DNA of 64,000 nucleotides from DASUVM01 sp963704675 (GTDB taxonomy: Bacteria > Patescibacteriota > Saccharimonadia > Saccharimonadales > Saccharimonadaceae), in contig OY969928.1 in the NCBI GenBank assembly GCA_963704675.1, positions 744,001-808,000 on the forward strand, given 5' to 3'. Positions within the stretch are counted from its first letter, which is position 1; the number at the start of each line of letters is the position of its first letter. Shown in pieces: positions 43,314 through 52,335 of this stretch. The position numbers were made by a program, and so were the translations under genes. The notes beneath the pieces were generated by a model. The model was given only the letters and a program-made list of their open reading frames with translations. It did not search any database and was not told the origin of the DNA.

Positions 43314-44522
43314 ATGAGTACCAGTCGTCTTGATACTTTCCCTATAAACGAAGAGCAATTACGCTCACCAGAATATAGAGTTAATCCTGCAACGCCCGAA
43401 TATAGATCACTTGTAGAGGCGGTTGATCGTAAAATTATTCCCCATCGAAATATGACGTATATACCTCTTGTTCATGAGCAGCAGCTAGAAGCTCCTCAGA
43501 ACATTCAATATGGTGATCGTGAGAGTTTGCCAGCTATCTTGGCAGGTGTTGATGCGGTAATTTGTATCTCGCGCGACGAAGATCTTGACCCGAACTACAC
43601 AGATCAGTACCCGGATCGTAATATTACCTTGACGCCATCAGGCCAAGCAAATGTTGCAACGTCTGTCGACTTATTTCACCTGGCGAAAGCAGAAAACCCC
43701 GATGTCAAGTTCATCTCTACTGGCCGAATGCATAACGGGGCTATTCCGATGATGTTTGCGCTGCCGACGGTTGCGGAGTTCGCTGGTATCAATGGAGAGG
43801 ATGCTAATCATATTCCAGAAGCCCAATTTGCGGCTCGTATACGAATCGCTTTCACGCCGGAAGAATATGCTACCCGTCTTCACGCTATGTTTGAGGCGCC
43901 TGATTCTTCTGAGGCGTTGGAATACCAACGTATTAAGGAGGAGTTTCTAGGTTCTATTCAATCAGTAGTAGGCAAAGATATCCGCGTGCCCGACGAAAAC
44001 GCAACTCAGGAAGAACTTGCCGCGGCAGCAGAAGCACTTATTGGAGCTTACAAAAAGTATCCGCGCATTAGCGTGTCACGTTTGATGTTAGAGCGAGCCG
44101 CTCAAGAGGGCGTTCCGATGGAAGCGATTTTCGAAGAAGATGGCGCTGTCGATACTATCACTAATTTGTTGCATGTTGCTGATATGTTGGAGCATGACGA
44201 AGGATTGCATAACACTAAAAAGATCGCTGTTGTAGCTGGGAGCGATCATTTACCCCGAACAATGTGGATTACGAATCATATTTTGCCAGATGGGATCGAA
44301 GCGGTCTTTGTAGAAAGTGATGCTGCTCTCAATAAAGAAACATATGCCGCCTCTTGCATACGCGAAGAACAATCGTTTGCGAAGGGCTCAAATTGGATTG
44401 ACGGCACAAGAAAACGCAGCGAGATTGAACACAAGGCTCACGAGGGTTACTTCCTGCGATTTTCACCAGAACGTATCGCCGCAGAGGTAGCTGCCGTGGC
44501 CTTAAAAAATTCCGGAAAATAA
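43314..44522 (+). CDS. Hypothetical protein, distantly DUF218/YdcF-like
   Basis: A 402-residue soluble protein from ATG 43314. The region AGVDAVICISRDEDLDP, LTPSGQANVATSVDLFHLAK and VKFISTGR, and much later VAVVAGSDHLPRTMWITNHI-like text (IAVVAGSDHLPRTMWITNHI), have the order of DUF218 (YdcF) proteins, with a large helical insertion (about 150-290) between. DUF218 members are linked to envelope metabolism. The match is weak and unverified. Extended -10 TGC-TATTAT (43302-43307) is 6 bases from the start, and the minus-strand rmlCD promoter lies only 50 bases away. A terminator hairpin follows. Confidence 0.7.
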   Translation: MSTSRLDTFPINEEQLRSPEYRVNPATPEYRSLVEAVDRKIIPHRNMTYIPLVHEQQLEAPQNIQYGDRESLPAILAGVDAVICISRDEDLDPNYTDQYPDRNITLTPSGQANVATSVDLFHLAKAENPDVKFISTGRMHNGAIPMMFALPTVAEFAGINGEDANHIPEAQFAARIRIAFTPEEYATRLHAMFEAPDSSEALEYQRIKEEFLGSIQSVVGKDIRVPDENATQEELAAAAEALIGAYKKYPRISVSRLMLERAAQEGVPMEAIFEEDGAVDTITNLLHVADMLEHDEGLHNTKKIAVVAGSDHLPRTMWITNHILPDGIEAVFVESDAALNKETYAASCIREEQSFAKGSNWIDGTRKRSEIEHKAHEGYFLRFSPERIAAEVAAVALKNSGK

Positions 44523-44556
44523 CTTTACTTTATCGACCCTCTCGGCATAGGTAGCG

Positions 44557-44600
44557 ACTTTACCATTTGGTGCACTACCAATTTAATGGTAAAGTTTTAT
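44557..44600 (+). terminator. Rho-independent terminator after 43314 gene
   Basis: ACTTTACCATT (44557-44567) pairs with AATGGTAAAGT (44585-44595), followed by TTTAT; an inner TTGG/CCAA can add pairs. Confidence 0.7.
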
Positions 44601-44646
44601 AATCCATGTAACTTCGTAGACGATATCAGATTGCAGTGTTTCCCAG

Positions 44647-45207
44647 TCAGGCATATTCTAAAGACTTTTCCTTAGCGAGCCACTTTTGAGCTAAATGAAT
44701 ACCGGTAATGCTTTGGCCATCATCAATTTCACCGCGTTCGATCATTGCGTCAACTTCTTTGATTGGCACAAACTTCCCGGTATCAACCTGGCCATCATTA
44801 AACTTCTTACCATTGAAAGAAAGATCTCTTGCAAGATAGGTTGTCATTCGCTCACTCATAAAACCATTACAAACCCGAGTTTTTCCGAGGCGAATCCACT
44901 TTTTGGCAATGATGCCGGTTTCTTCTTCAAGTTCGCGTTTACTGGCTAGCGTAACATCTTCGCCGTCGCTATTGCCGCCAGGGAGCTCCCAATCCCATGA
45001 ACTTACTGGATATGAAAAGGCATGCACTAAATAAATTTCATGTTTATTACTTAAGACAACAACCATGGTAGAATCGGTTGATTCTAGAAATGCGTAGATC
45101 CCTTTGCTGCCGGTAGGCGTAATAACCTTATCTTCTCGAATACGCATCCATTTATTCTGATATACAATATTCGTTTCTAGCGTCTGCCAGGGACTCCCGG
45201 ATTTCAT
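44647..45207 (-). CDS. Nudix hydrolase (ADP-ribose pyrophosphatase-like)
   Basis: A 186-residue protein with an intact Nudix box (GGNSDGEDVTLASKRELEEE, then TGI), preceded by WDWELPGG as in ADP-ribose/nucleotide-sugar pyrophosphatases. It would hydrolyse a nucleoside diphosphate linked to another moiety. Start overlaps the last base of rmlB, so it is coupled to the dTDP-sugar gene, and a house-cleaning role for nucleotide sugars is plausible. Substrate not determinable. Confidence 0.9.
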   Translation of the reverse strand: MKSGSPWQTLETNIVYQNKWMRIREDKVITPTGSKGIYAFLESTDSTMVVVLSNKHEIYLVHAFSYPVSSWDWELPGGNSDGEDVTLASKRELEEETGIIAKKWIRLGKTRVCNGFMSERMTTYLARDLSFNGKKFNDGQVDTGKFVPIKEVDAMIERGEIDDGQSITGIHLAQKWLAKEKSLEYA

Positions 45208-46220
45208 TACTGGCCTTTTTCAGCATAGGCGGCTTCAACCTTGGCTTTTTCCGTTTTCCACCAATCTTCGTTTTCGGTGTACCAGGCAATGGTTTGGCGC
45301 AGGCCTTCTTTCATGCCTTCGTTATCGGTGAATTGTGGCATCCAGCCAAGTTCACGGCGGAGTTTTGTGGAATCCATGGCGTAGCGCATATCGTGACCGG
45401 GGCGGTCGTTGACATGATCGTACCAGTCGCTGGGTTTGCCCATGAGCTCTAGAATCATTTCAATTACCATCTTGTTGTTAGTATGATCGTTGTCGGCGCC
45501 AATAATGTATGTTTCGCCAAGCTCGCCTTTTTCAATAACGCTCAGCACGGCATCGTTATGGTCATCAACGTGAATCCAATCTCGAACATTCAGTCCGGCA
45601 CCGTAAAGTTTTGGTTTAATACCGCTAAGCACATTTGTAATCTGGCGGGGGATAAATTTTTCAATATGTTGGTAGGGGCCGTAATTGTTAGCACAATTTG
45701 AAATAGTCGCCTGCACGCTAAAACTACGCATCCATGCTCGCACGAGGTGGTCTGAGCTGGCTTTGCTAGCAGAGTAGGGGCTTGAAGGGTTATATGGCGT
45801 CGTCTCAGTGAAGCGATTCGGGTCATCGAGCTCAAGATCGCCAAACACCTCATCGGTTGAGATATGATGCAAGCGCTTGCCGTGTTTGCGAACGGCTTCG
45901 AGAATGCGATAGGTGCCAATAATATTAGTATTAATAAATGGCCATGGGTCACGCAGTGAGTTGTCATTATGACTTTCGGCAGCAAAGTGTACCACGATAT
46001 CAGTGTCAGCTATGAGTTTATCCGTTAACTCAGCGTCACAGATATCACCTGTTATAAAATCGATTTTGTCGAGAATCGTCTTTAGGTTATCCGGATTACC
46101 GGCATAGGTCAGCTTATCGATAACAGTTATTTTATATTGGTCGGGGCGGCTTTTGAGCGTATAGTGTACAAAGTTTGCTCCGATAAACCCTGCACCGCCC
46201 GTAACGAGCATTTTTTTCAT
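45207..46220 (-). CDS. rmlB: dTDP-glucose 4,6-dehydratase
   Basis: A 337-residue extended SDR with NAD loop LVTGGAGFIGANFVHYTL, VVHFAAESHNDNSL, HHISTDEVFGDL (catalytic TDE) and YSASKASSDHLVRAW (YxxxK). It makes dTDP-4-keto-6-deoxyglucose, the substrate of RmlCD. TATACT on the minus strand (46228-46233) lies 7 bases before the ATG with no Shine-Dalgarno. Co-transcribed with the Nudix gene. Confidence 0.96.
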   Translation of the reverse strand: MKKMLVTGGAGFIGANFVHYTLKSRPDQYKITVIDKLTYAGNPDNLKTILDKIDFITGDICDAELTDKLIADTDIVVHFAAESHNDNSLRDPWPFINTNIIGTYRILEAVRKHGKRLHHISTDEVFGDLELDDPNRFTETTPYNPSSPYSASKASSDHLVRAWMRSFSVQATISNCANNYGPYQHIEKFIPRQITNVLSGIKPKLYGAGLNVRDWIHVDDHNDAVLSVIEKGELGETYIIGADNDHTNNKMVIEMILELMGKPSDWYDHVNDRPGHDMRYAMDSTKLRRELGWMPQFTDNEGMKEGLRQTIAWYTENEDWWKTEKAKVEAAYAEKGQ

Positions 46221-46299
46221 GGTCTTTAGTATAGCGATATAATTATGAGCCGTCTATTGTAGAAAGCTGTCAACTATTCTTATGCATAAAATACAACAG

Positions 46300-46440
46300 T
46301 CATTTCTTAATGCGGATACCCATCATCGCGCAACTGCGTCGAATCTTGAATATTGATAAACTAGTGTGATCTTTTTCGCAACGATAAATACGATCTTTTA
46401 TAAGAGTAAAGCTTATACCACATCGGCGGCAAAAGTTCAT
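46300..46440 (-). pseudogene. Small Cys-rich ORF, possible remnant of a zinc-ribbon Nudix gene
   Basis: A 46-codon frame beginning MNFCRRCGISFTLIKDRIYR and continuing CEKDHT. The C-x2-C, a third C and the DH are like the zinc ribbon that precedes some Nudix domains, but the frame ends before any Nudix box and only random sequence follows. The rest of this 309-base gap (46221-46529) shows the rmlB promoter and nothing else I can name. Confidence 0.35.
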
Positions 46441-46529
46441 TCCATGACATAAGTATAGTATTTGGGCCATTTGTGTGAGATATATTTAAGGACACAACCT
46501 AATGCCAAAAAAACTGAAAAGGAGTGAAC

Positions 46530-46979
46530 ATGAAAGTAGCGTTTATTAGTGGTTATTTTAACCCCTTGCACGGCGGACACCTTGATCTTATTGAAGGAGC
46601 GGCAGCTCTTGGCGATAAACTAATTGTAATCGTAAACAACGATAAACAACAAATGATCAAAAAAGGCAAAATTATTCTAGACGAGCAAAATCGCGTTCGT
46701 TTAATGAAGGCACTACGTGCTGTTGACGAAGTGGTACTTTCGATTGACGAAGATCCACCGGTTATTAAAACTGTTGAAAAAATTGCCAAAGCACACCCCA
46801 ACGACGAACTGATTTTTGCGCAAGGTGGCGACCGAGATTCTGATAAAGTTAACCCCGAAACTGATGTGTGTGCTAAATATAACATTCGAATTGTCTATGG
46901 TGTTGGTGGTACCAAAAAAGCTGACTCTTCGACACGAATCAACCAGGCACGTGGTATCAAAAATGGGAACTTAATCTAA
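46530..46979 (+). CDS. Cytidylyltransferase-like nucleotidyltransferase
   Basis: A 149-residue enzyme from ATG 46530, 5 bases after AAGGAG. It has the CTP_transf_like signature GYFNPLHGGHLDLIEGAA (HxGH) and, at the end, DSSTRINQARG, which stands for the ISSTxIR motif. It activates an alcohol phosphate or sugar phosphate to its nucleotide derivative, as TagD, RfaE-C or FAD synthetases do. Close to polysaccharide genes, it may make an ADP- or CDP-activated building block; substrate unknown. Confidence 0.88.
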   Translation: MKVAFISGYFNPLHGGHLDLIEGAAALGDKLIVIVNNDKQQMIKKGKIILDEQNRVRLMKALRAVDEVVLSIDEDPPVIKTVEKIAKAHPNDELIFAQGGDRDSDKVNPETDVCAKYNIRIVYGVGGTKKADSSTRINQARGIKNGNLI

Positions 46980-47105
46980 AGTCTCTTTACATACTGTCGT
47001 CAGAATAGTGAACGCGGTTTGGCAGTTTTTCATGCTTCTCTGTTTTTTTCGTAGCAGGGATAATGCCGGGCTTTATGCTAAATTCCTGTATACTAAACGT
47101 GCGTT

Positions 47106-47579
47106 ATGATTAATCTTTTGTGGCAGCAGCGCAAGTTTCGTTTTGTCTGTGTTGGCGTATTCAACACAGTCTTTGATTTTACCCTCCTTAACAGTATTAT
47201 TATCATTTTTGGCCTGCCAGCACTATTCGCAAATGTTATATCGGCTAGTATTGCTATTACGGTCTCATATTTTTTGAATCATTACATTGTGTTTCGGCAT
47301 CACGAGCCGCCCAGCAAAAAGAATGCCCTTAAGTTTTTTATTATTACAGGGGTAAGTGTATTAGTTATTCAATCGTTGGTTATTGCAGTTATCGGCTATG
47401 GTTTAGAGATTTACGCAGCGTCGTTCTTAAACTGGGCGGTTGCGCTTATTCATAATTCTGTCGTAACTTCTCATATCATAGCGGCAAATATTGCAAAAGC
47501 CTGTGCTGTGCTGGCAGGTATGCTATGGAACTTTGTGTTATATAAAAACGTTGTGTTTGAAAAACAAGAGAATAGTTGA
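47106..47579 (+). CDS. GtrA family membrane protein
   Basis: A 157-residue protein with four TM helices (about 12-32, 37-58, 77-98, 122-145) and the GtrA features RFVCVGVFNTVFDFTLL at the start and SYFLNHYIVF and WNFVLYKNVVF after helices 2 and 4. GtrA proteins are thought to flip polyprenyl-phosphate sugars or take part in polysaccharide synthesis. TATACT (47089-47094) lies 11 bases upstream. A structured repeat element follows the stop. Confidence 0.9.
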   Translation: MINLLWQQRKFRFVCVGVFNTVFDFTLLNSIIIIFGLPALFANVISASIAITVSYFLNHYIVFRHHEPPSKKNALKFFIITGVSVLVIQSLVIAVIGYGLEIYAASFLNWAVALIHNSVVTSHIIAANIAKACAVLAGMLWNFVLYKNVVFEKQENS

Positions 47580-47615
47580 TAGGAAGGCGCAAGCGCTCTT
47601 ACCTCTCAATGGTAA

Positions 47616-47747
47616 CCTAACCCCAAGAGCCCTCTTCCAGACCACTCTTTTTACCTTAAGCTCCACCGAAGCTTAAGGTAAGCGCCAAAGCTGAAATCGG
47701 TTAGTAAAATCGAGTTCACACGATCTGGAAGAGGACTTGGGGTTAGG
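47616..47747 (+). repeat. Structured dispersed element, copy 1
   Basis: 132 bases with complementary outer arms (47616-47641 with 47724-47747), an inner 11-bp hairpin TACCTTAAGCT/AGCTTAAGGTA (module A, around AAGCTCC), and the core CTGAAATCGG ... CACACGATCTGGAAGAGG (module B, 47691-47735). It lies between convergent genes and may terminate both, but the same core recurs at 50350-50395 (minus) and 60600-60642 (plus). Confidence 0.75.
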
Positions 47748-47751
47748 CAAA

Positions 47752-48867
47752 CTACCGTTGATGTTCTGTTATAAACGATTTTATTTTGCGTTGAAATATC
47801 GCTTCTGAAAACTTCTTTGTATAAGCCTGAACTTCTTTTTCGTTAAACGCCGTATGTTCAAATTTCTCAATAGCAGCCATAAGCGAGCTAACGGTTTGCT
47901 GGCCGAAAAAGATGCCGGTTTTATCTTCAACGACATAATCGAGGGCACCGCCACTACGATAGGCAATGACCGGCAGCCCGGCAGCCATTGCCTCAACTGG
48001 CGTTATGCCGAAATCTTCTTCGGCAGGGAACAAAAAAGCTTTATGCGAATAAGCTAACCGGACGATCTCCTCGTCTGAGACACGCCCAACGAATGTAACA
48101 GAAGAGCCAGCTATTCTCTTGAGGCGCTGCGTTTCAGGACCAGTGCCAGCGATAGTGAGGGGCCGTCGTAAACGGTTGCATGCTTCAATTGCGAGGTCAA
48201 AGCGCTTGTAGGGAACGTGCCGGCTCCACATCAAGTAGCCTTCACGTTTACCGCTATCTTTTGGCTTTTTTGAAAAACGCTTGATATCAACCGGCGGAAA
48301 AATAACAGTACTTTCTCGGTGATAATATTTTTTAATACGTCGCTGTGTTTCGTGCGAGTTGGCAATAAAATAATCAACCCCTTTAATACTTTCAAGATCT
48401 TTTTGCCGCATCCAACGTACAAAAATGGGAATAAACGGCCGAATGATTGGTGTTAAAGGCCCAAAATTAAACTCATGCTTGAATGTTTCATAATGACTCC
48501 AGTAATAACGAATCGGCGTATGACAATAACAAATATGAATTGCATTGGGGCGTTTTTTTATAGCCTTAGCTTCGGCACTGGCGCTCGAGATAATAATGTC
48601 ATATGTATTCAAATCAAGTGAACGAAAGGCTAGTGCACGCAAAACTGGCCAAAGGACGTGTTTGTAGCGAATAAACTTGGGCAAAACGCGTTGTAAATAG
48701 GTGGTGCGCACATCGCAATCAGCAAAAGCTGGCATCTTCTCGGCATCATAAACCGAGGTAAAAATAGGGGCTTCAGGGAAGATTTTATGCAATTCTAGAA
48801 CAGTTGGCTCAGCACCGCCCATGGTCGTCAGCCAATCGGCGACTATAGCAACCCGCGGTTGTTTCAC
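47752..48867 (-). CDS. GT4-family glycosyltransferase
   Basis: A 371-residue GT-B enzyme. The N-terminal domain has VAIVADWLTTMGGAEPTVLE and CHTPIRYYWSHYE; the C-terminal domain has YLMWSRHVPYKRFDLAIEAC, LTIAGTGPETQRLK and E-x7-E in EEDFGITPVEAMAAG. It resembles GDP-mannose-type mannosyltransferases (WbaZ-like). The ATGA overlap with the sugar-phosphate transferase gene upstream suggests that it adds the second sugar to the lipid-linked intermediate. Confidence 0.9.
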   Translation of the reverse strand: MKQPRVAIVADWLTTMGGAEPTVLELHKIFPEAPIFTSVYDAEKMPAFADCDVRTTYLQRVLPKFIRYKHVLWPVLRALAFRSLDLNTYDIIISSASAEAKAIKKRPNAIHICYCHTPIRYYWSHYETFKHEFNFGPLTPIIRPFIPIFVRWMRQKDLESIKGVDYFIANSHETQRRIKKYYHRESTVIFPPVDIKRFSKKPKDSGKREGYLMWSRHVPYKRFDLAIEACNRLRRPLTIAGTGPETQRLKRIAGSSVTFVGRVSDEEIVRLAYSHKAFLFPAEEDFGITPVEAMAAGLPVIAYRSGGALDYVVEDKTGIFFGQQTVSSLMAAIEKFEHTAFNEKEVQAYTKKFSEAIFQRKIKSFITEHQR

Positions 48868-50300
48868 TGAGCCTGATCTCGTTTAAAAAGAGTACCGATG
48901 GTTTTAAATAAAATTTTAATATCAAGCCAAAAGCTCCAGTTTTGCGCATAGTAGAGCTCGAGCTCAACGCGTTTATCAAAACTAAGCGAGCTACGGCCTG
49001 AAACCTGCCATAAACCAGTGACGCCCGATTTAACGCTATGAAGCAGTGCACCGCGCCCACGATAAAGAGGCAGCTCTTGTGGCAAAATTGGCCGTGGCCC
49101 TACTAAACTTAAATCGCCTTTTAATACATTAAAGAACTGGGGTAATTCATCAATTGAGGTTGCTCTGAGGAACTTCCCAAAGAGTGTAATGCGCGGGTCA
49201 TTTTTTACTTTACGGTTCTTTTCGTATTCACGCGCTAAATCTTCGCGACCCATTTCGCGAAATTCTTCGGCAGCATCTTTATTGCCATATTGCGGGCTCA
49301 TACTGCGGAATTTAATGAGTCCAAATGGGGTTGAATAACGAGTTAAACGCCTGCTCACATAAAAAATTGGACCGGGATTAAAGACCTTCTGTAAAAGAAT
49401 AATAAGTAGCAAAAACGGTGAAATAACAATGAGTCCCATGCTGGTTGCGGTAACATCAAAGATACGTTTTACAACTTCGCCCCACCCAATCAGTGGCGTT
49501 TGATGAACATTGATAATTGGATAACCCAAGAAGATATCAATTGTATTTTTACCTGAGTAAAACTCAGCTTCTCCTGGGACAAAGCTATATTGAATGTGAC
49601 GTTCTTGAGTCGCTCCAAGAATCTTTTGGTTGCGATTAGGGTTGTCGTAGAGCTCCGTTTGAATAACGGCATCAACCATGAGGTCATCAAGCATCCGTAA
49701 GGCTGCTTCAGGAGTATTAAAGTGCCGCCCTTTAAATTCTCTTGACACAACACTCTTCGGACCGGCGATGGCAATAACATCATAACCGGACTTTCGCGTA
49801 TTGCCCATTTGGAAAGCTATGTCTTTTGTTGCCTCAGAATTACCAATAATAAGAACACGACTGACGCCGAGCCCAACACGGAATAGATAGGTGCGGAAAA
49901 AACGCATAATTTCGCGTTCAAACAACAAGAATATGAAGGCGGTCAGAAGGGCGTAGACGACTACTAATCGCGCAGGAAAGATCGGTCGTTCCACGACATA
50001 TTCATAGCCTATCACGAGCAAGATACCAATAAATGAGCCAACCAAAAGCCGGCCCCATTCGCTGAGCCGCTTTGTGTAAATGCGATGGTTATAGAGGCCA
50101 ATGAAACCAAAGATAACTTGCCATAAGGGTACGATAATTAGGGTGCTGACAGCAAAGTCATTTGCAAGCACTGGTGCCGCAAGTGGGCGGGGATCAAGTT
50201 TAACACGAATAACATAGGCGAGGCTAAAGGCTAACACCAGCACGATGAAATCGGCGATGATGAGGGCAATGCTATATGAGCGAGCGGTTTTTGTTGGCAT
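48864..50300 (-). CDS. Polyprenyl-phosphate glycosyl-1-phosphate transferase
   Basis: A 478-residue protein of the WbaP/WcaJ type. Five TM helices and a Rossmann-like middle domain (about 140-260, RVLIIGNSEATKDIAFQMGN) come before the catalytic bac_transf domain (about 285-478) with KRIFDVTATSMGLIVISPFL, GLIKFRSM, ATSIDELPQFFNVLKGDLSL and VGPRPILPQEL. It starts glycan synthesis by moving a sugar phosphate to undecaprenyl phosphate at the inner membrane face. Upstream lies structured element copy 2, which supplies a TATAAT towards this gene. Confidence 0.94.
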   Translation of the reverse strand: MPTKTARSYSIALIIADFIVLVLAFSLAYVIRVKLDPRPLAAPVLANDFAVSTLIIVPLWQVIFGFIGLYNHRIYTKRLSEWGRLLVGSFIGILLVIGYEYVVERPIFPARLVVVYALLTAFIFLLFEREIMRFFRTYLFRVGLGVSRVLIIGNSEATKDIAFQMGNTRKSGYDVIAIAGPKSVVSREFKGRHFNTPEAALRMLDDLMVDAVIQTELYDNPNRNQKILGATQERHIQYSFVPGEAEFYSGKNTIDIFLGYPIINVHQTPLIGWGEVVKRIFDVTATSMGLIVISPFLLLIILLQKVFNPGPIFYVSRRLTRYSTPFGLIKFRSMSPQYGNKDAAEEFREMGREDLAREYEKNRKVKNDPRITLFGKFLRATSIDELPQFFNVLKGDLSLVGPRPILPQELPLYRGRGALLHSVKSGVTGLWQVSGRSSLSFDKRVELELYYAQNWSFWLDIKILFKTIGTLFKRDQAQ

Positions 50301-50330
50301 AGTATTGAAAACTTCATCTGTAGTATACCA

Positions 50331-50472
50331 AATTATACTGAAATCTCATGCTCTTCCTGGGATCGTGTGAATCGGTTTTGGGCAACCGATTTCAGCGCAA
50401 CGCCCCTTGAAAGCTCCAGCGGAGCTCGAGAAAAGAGTTGCCCCAGAAGGAGCATGAGATTTCAGTATAATT
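50331..50472 (-). repeat. Structured dispersed element, copy 2
   Basis: 142 bases bounded by a perfect 23-bp inverted repeat (50331-50353 with 50450-50472) that goes on imperfectly for a few bases. Inside, on the minus strand, module A (around AGCTCCGCTGGAGCT) comes before module B (50350-50395: CTGAAATCGG, AAAACCGATTCACACGATC, GGAAGAGC). Each outer end carries an outward TATAAT, so the element provides mirror-image -10 hexamers to the divergent genes at 50300 and 50490. Confidence 0.78.
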
Positions 50473-50489
50473 CATTTTGATATACCATT

Positions 50490-51860
50490 ATGATAATGAA
50501 ATATGTAGCGTCAATAAACAGATTAAGCGTTGGCTTCATGAGCTTGACAGTGGTGGTAATTATCGCTTTAATGCCATATCACGCGTTTTTATCAACATGG
50601 CTTGGTACGCAGATTGGTCCGCTGCTGCTTTGGAAATCGTGGAAAGAAGCCTTATTGTTGCTCGCCATTATAACTGCACTCAGTTTCAGTGTTGCGCGGC
50701 CAGACCTTGCCAGGCGGCTGCTCAAAAACCCATTGACGCTATTAATACTCGGTTATGTAGCCTTGCACCTACTCTTGGCGGTTTTATATCAGCATTCGCT
50801 TGAATCAACCCTCGCTGGATTAATGATGAACCTACGTTTCTTGGCAATCTTTTTAATCGCACAGCTTGTTGTGCTTGCATTGCCTGATCATATTGATCGT
50901 TTGAAGAATTTTTTGACAAACGGACTACTCATTAGTACGGCGATCATCTCAGTGCTCGCGATTCTGCAAGTAACTCTAGTGCCGGCGGCTTTCTTAGAGC
51001 AATTTGGCTACCACAAAGACACAACTATTGCGCCGTACATCCTTTTAGACGAGCAACAAGGTGTATTGCGAGCCTTTTCAACGCTACGGGGCCCCAATGC
51101 GCTTGGTCAATTTTTATTGCTGCCACTTGCATTACTGGTTGTATTAATATGGCGTAAGACTTTGTCGTTGAAGCTCAGTATTCCATTGCTTGTATTGACA
51201 CTGGTTACGCTTGCTTTAACAGGTTCACGCAGTGCCTGGATCGGTGCACTCATTACCTTAACAGTAGTGGGTATCATCTTGCTTGGGCGGGCGAAGTTTG
51301 TAAAGATGGCTCGAAAGTATGGACTCATAAGTCTCATCGCCATCGTGTTATTAATTATAATCGCCTTTGAATATCCACCTCTACGTCTGGCTGTTTTTCA
51401 CTCTAGCCCCGGTGACGCTACTATAGTTGAAGGCTCAACCGAAAAACACTTTCAAGCAACACTCGACGGTGTATCAGATGCCGTTTCGCACCCGCTAGGT
51501 CACGGCCCAGGGCAAGCAGGGCCAGCCTCCTTTTATACGGCCGAGCCTCGTATTGCCGAGAACTACTATGTGCAACTTGCTCAGGAGGTTGGCTTGATTG
51601 GCCTCGGCCTGTTCATTGGCATCATCACATTTATTGGCCGGGCATTATGGCGGCAATCGATACAAGCACATGCACCGCCACTTGCCATCGCGCTCTTAGC
51701 GAGCTTCTGGGGTATTACTGTTATTAATATGTTTTTACACGGTTGGGCTGACGACCCGGGTGCACTCATATGGTGGGGGCTTGCTGGTGTCATGCTGCAA
51801 CCGTCGCTTTCGGCACATTTTGAACAAAAAGCTGGGCTTCGCGCTCGCCGTACTGTTTAA
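50490..51860 (+). CDS. O-antigen ligase-like (Wzy/WaaL) membrane protein
   Basis: A 456-residue protein with about 11-12 TM helices and one large outer loop (about 295-360), which holds FHSSPGDATIVEGSTEKHFQ and HPLGHGPGQAGPASF. This is the Wzy_C/O-antigen ligase arrangement, including TGSRSAWIGALI before the loop. It polymerises or ligates lipid-linked glycan on the outer side of the membrane. TATAAT at the right end of element copy 2 lies 17 bases upstream. Confidence 0.88.
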   Translation: MIMKYVASINRLSVGFMSLTVVVIIALMPYHAFLSTWLGTQIGPLLLWKSWKEALLLLAIITALSFSVARPDLARRLLKNPLTLLILGYVALHLLLAVLYQHSLESTLAGLMMNLRFLAIFLIAQLVVLALPDHIDRLKNFLTNGLLISTAIISVLAILQVTLVPAAFLEQFGYHKDTTIAPYILLDEQQGVLRAFSTLRGPNALGQFLLLPLALLVVLIWRKTLSLKLSIPLLVLTLVTLALTGSRSAWIGALITLTVVGIILLGRAKFVKMARKYGLISLIAIVLLIIIAFEYPPLRLAVFHSSPGDATIVEGSTEKHFQATLDGVSDAVSHPLGHGPGQAGPASFYTAEPRIAENYYVQLAQEVGLIGLGLFIGIITFIGRALWRQSIQAHAPPLAIALLASFWGITVINMFLHGWADDPGALIWWGLAGVMLQPSLSAHFEQKAGLRARRTV

Positions 51861-51939
51861 GTACGACTCGTTTGCGATGCTTGCTTTATTGCCCAAGGCT
51901 GCACTCGAAATTGACGGTTGCTAGCGGTATTATAAGACT

Positions 51940-52335
51940 ATGGAACGACCAACAAGATCACAGCAACAGCTTCTTGATTTTATAGAGGCTTTTATTAAAC
52001 AACATGGTTATGGGCCGAGCTATCGTGAAATTATGCGTGCACTCGACTATAAATCAGTGTCAACCGTGGCGGTGCACGTCGATGGTTTGATTGCTAGAGG
52101 GCTTCTTAAGAAACGAGATCGCTCAGCACGATCACTTGAAGTAGTGAAGCATCCTCAGCTTGCCATTAAAACAACATCTTCTCACGAGCTTTGGCTTAGC
52201 GAAAAGCTAAAAAAGCATGCTTTATCGGAACACGCAAGCAAAGTGAGCCTTGAAACACTTGCCCGAAGCTTTGGTCACTTGGGCCTTAGTGAGCTACAAA
52301 AAATGGCCGAAGATTATGCTGCCGAAAAAGATTAA
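51940..52335 (+). CDS. LexA-like DNA-binding protein lacking the peptidase domain
   Basis: A 131-residue protein. Residues 1-65 are the LexA winged helix: RSQQQLLDFIEAFIKQHGYG, PSYREIMRALDYKSVSTV and HVDGLIARGLLKKRDRSARS. The S24 self-cleavage domain with its Ala-Gly site and Ser/Lys pair is absent; instead there is a helical tail (80-131). The length is about 130 against about 200 for LexA, so RecA-triggered autocleavage cannot work. It may be a constitutive or differently controlled repressor. TATTAT (51928-51933) lies 6 bases before the ATG. Its end overlaps the convergent acidic gene by 4 bases. Confidence 0.85.
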   Translation: MERPTRSQQQLLDFIEAFIKQHGYGPSYREIMRALDYKSVSTVAVHVDGLIARGLLKKRDRSARSLEVVKHPQLAIKTTSSHELWLSEKLKKHALSEHASKVSLETLARSFGHLGLSELQKMAEDYAAEKD

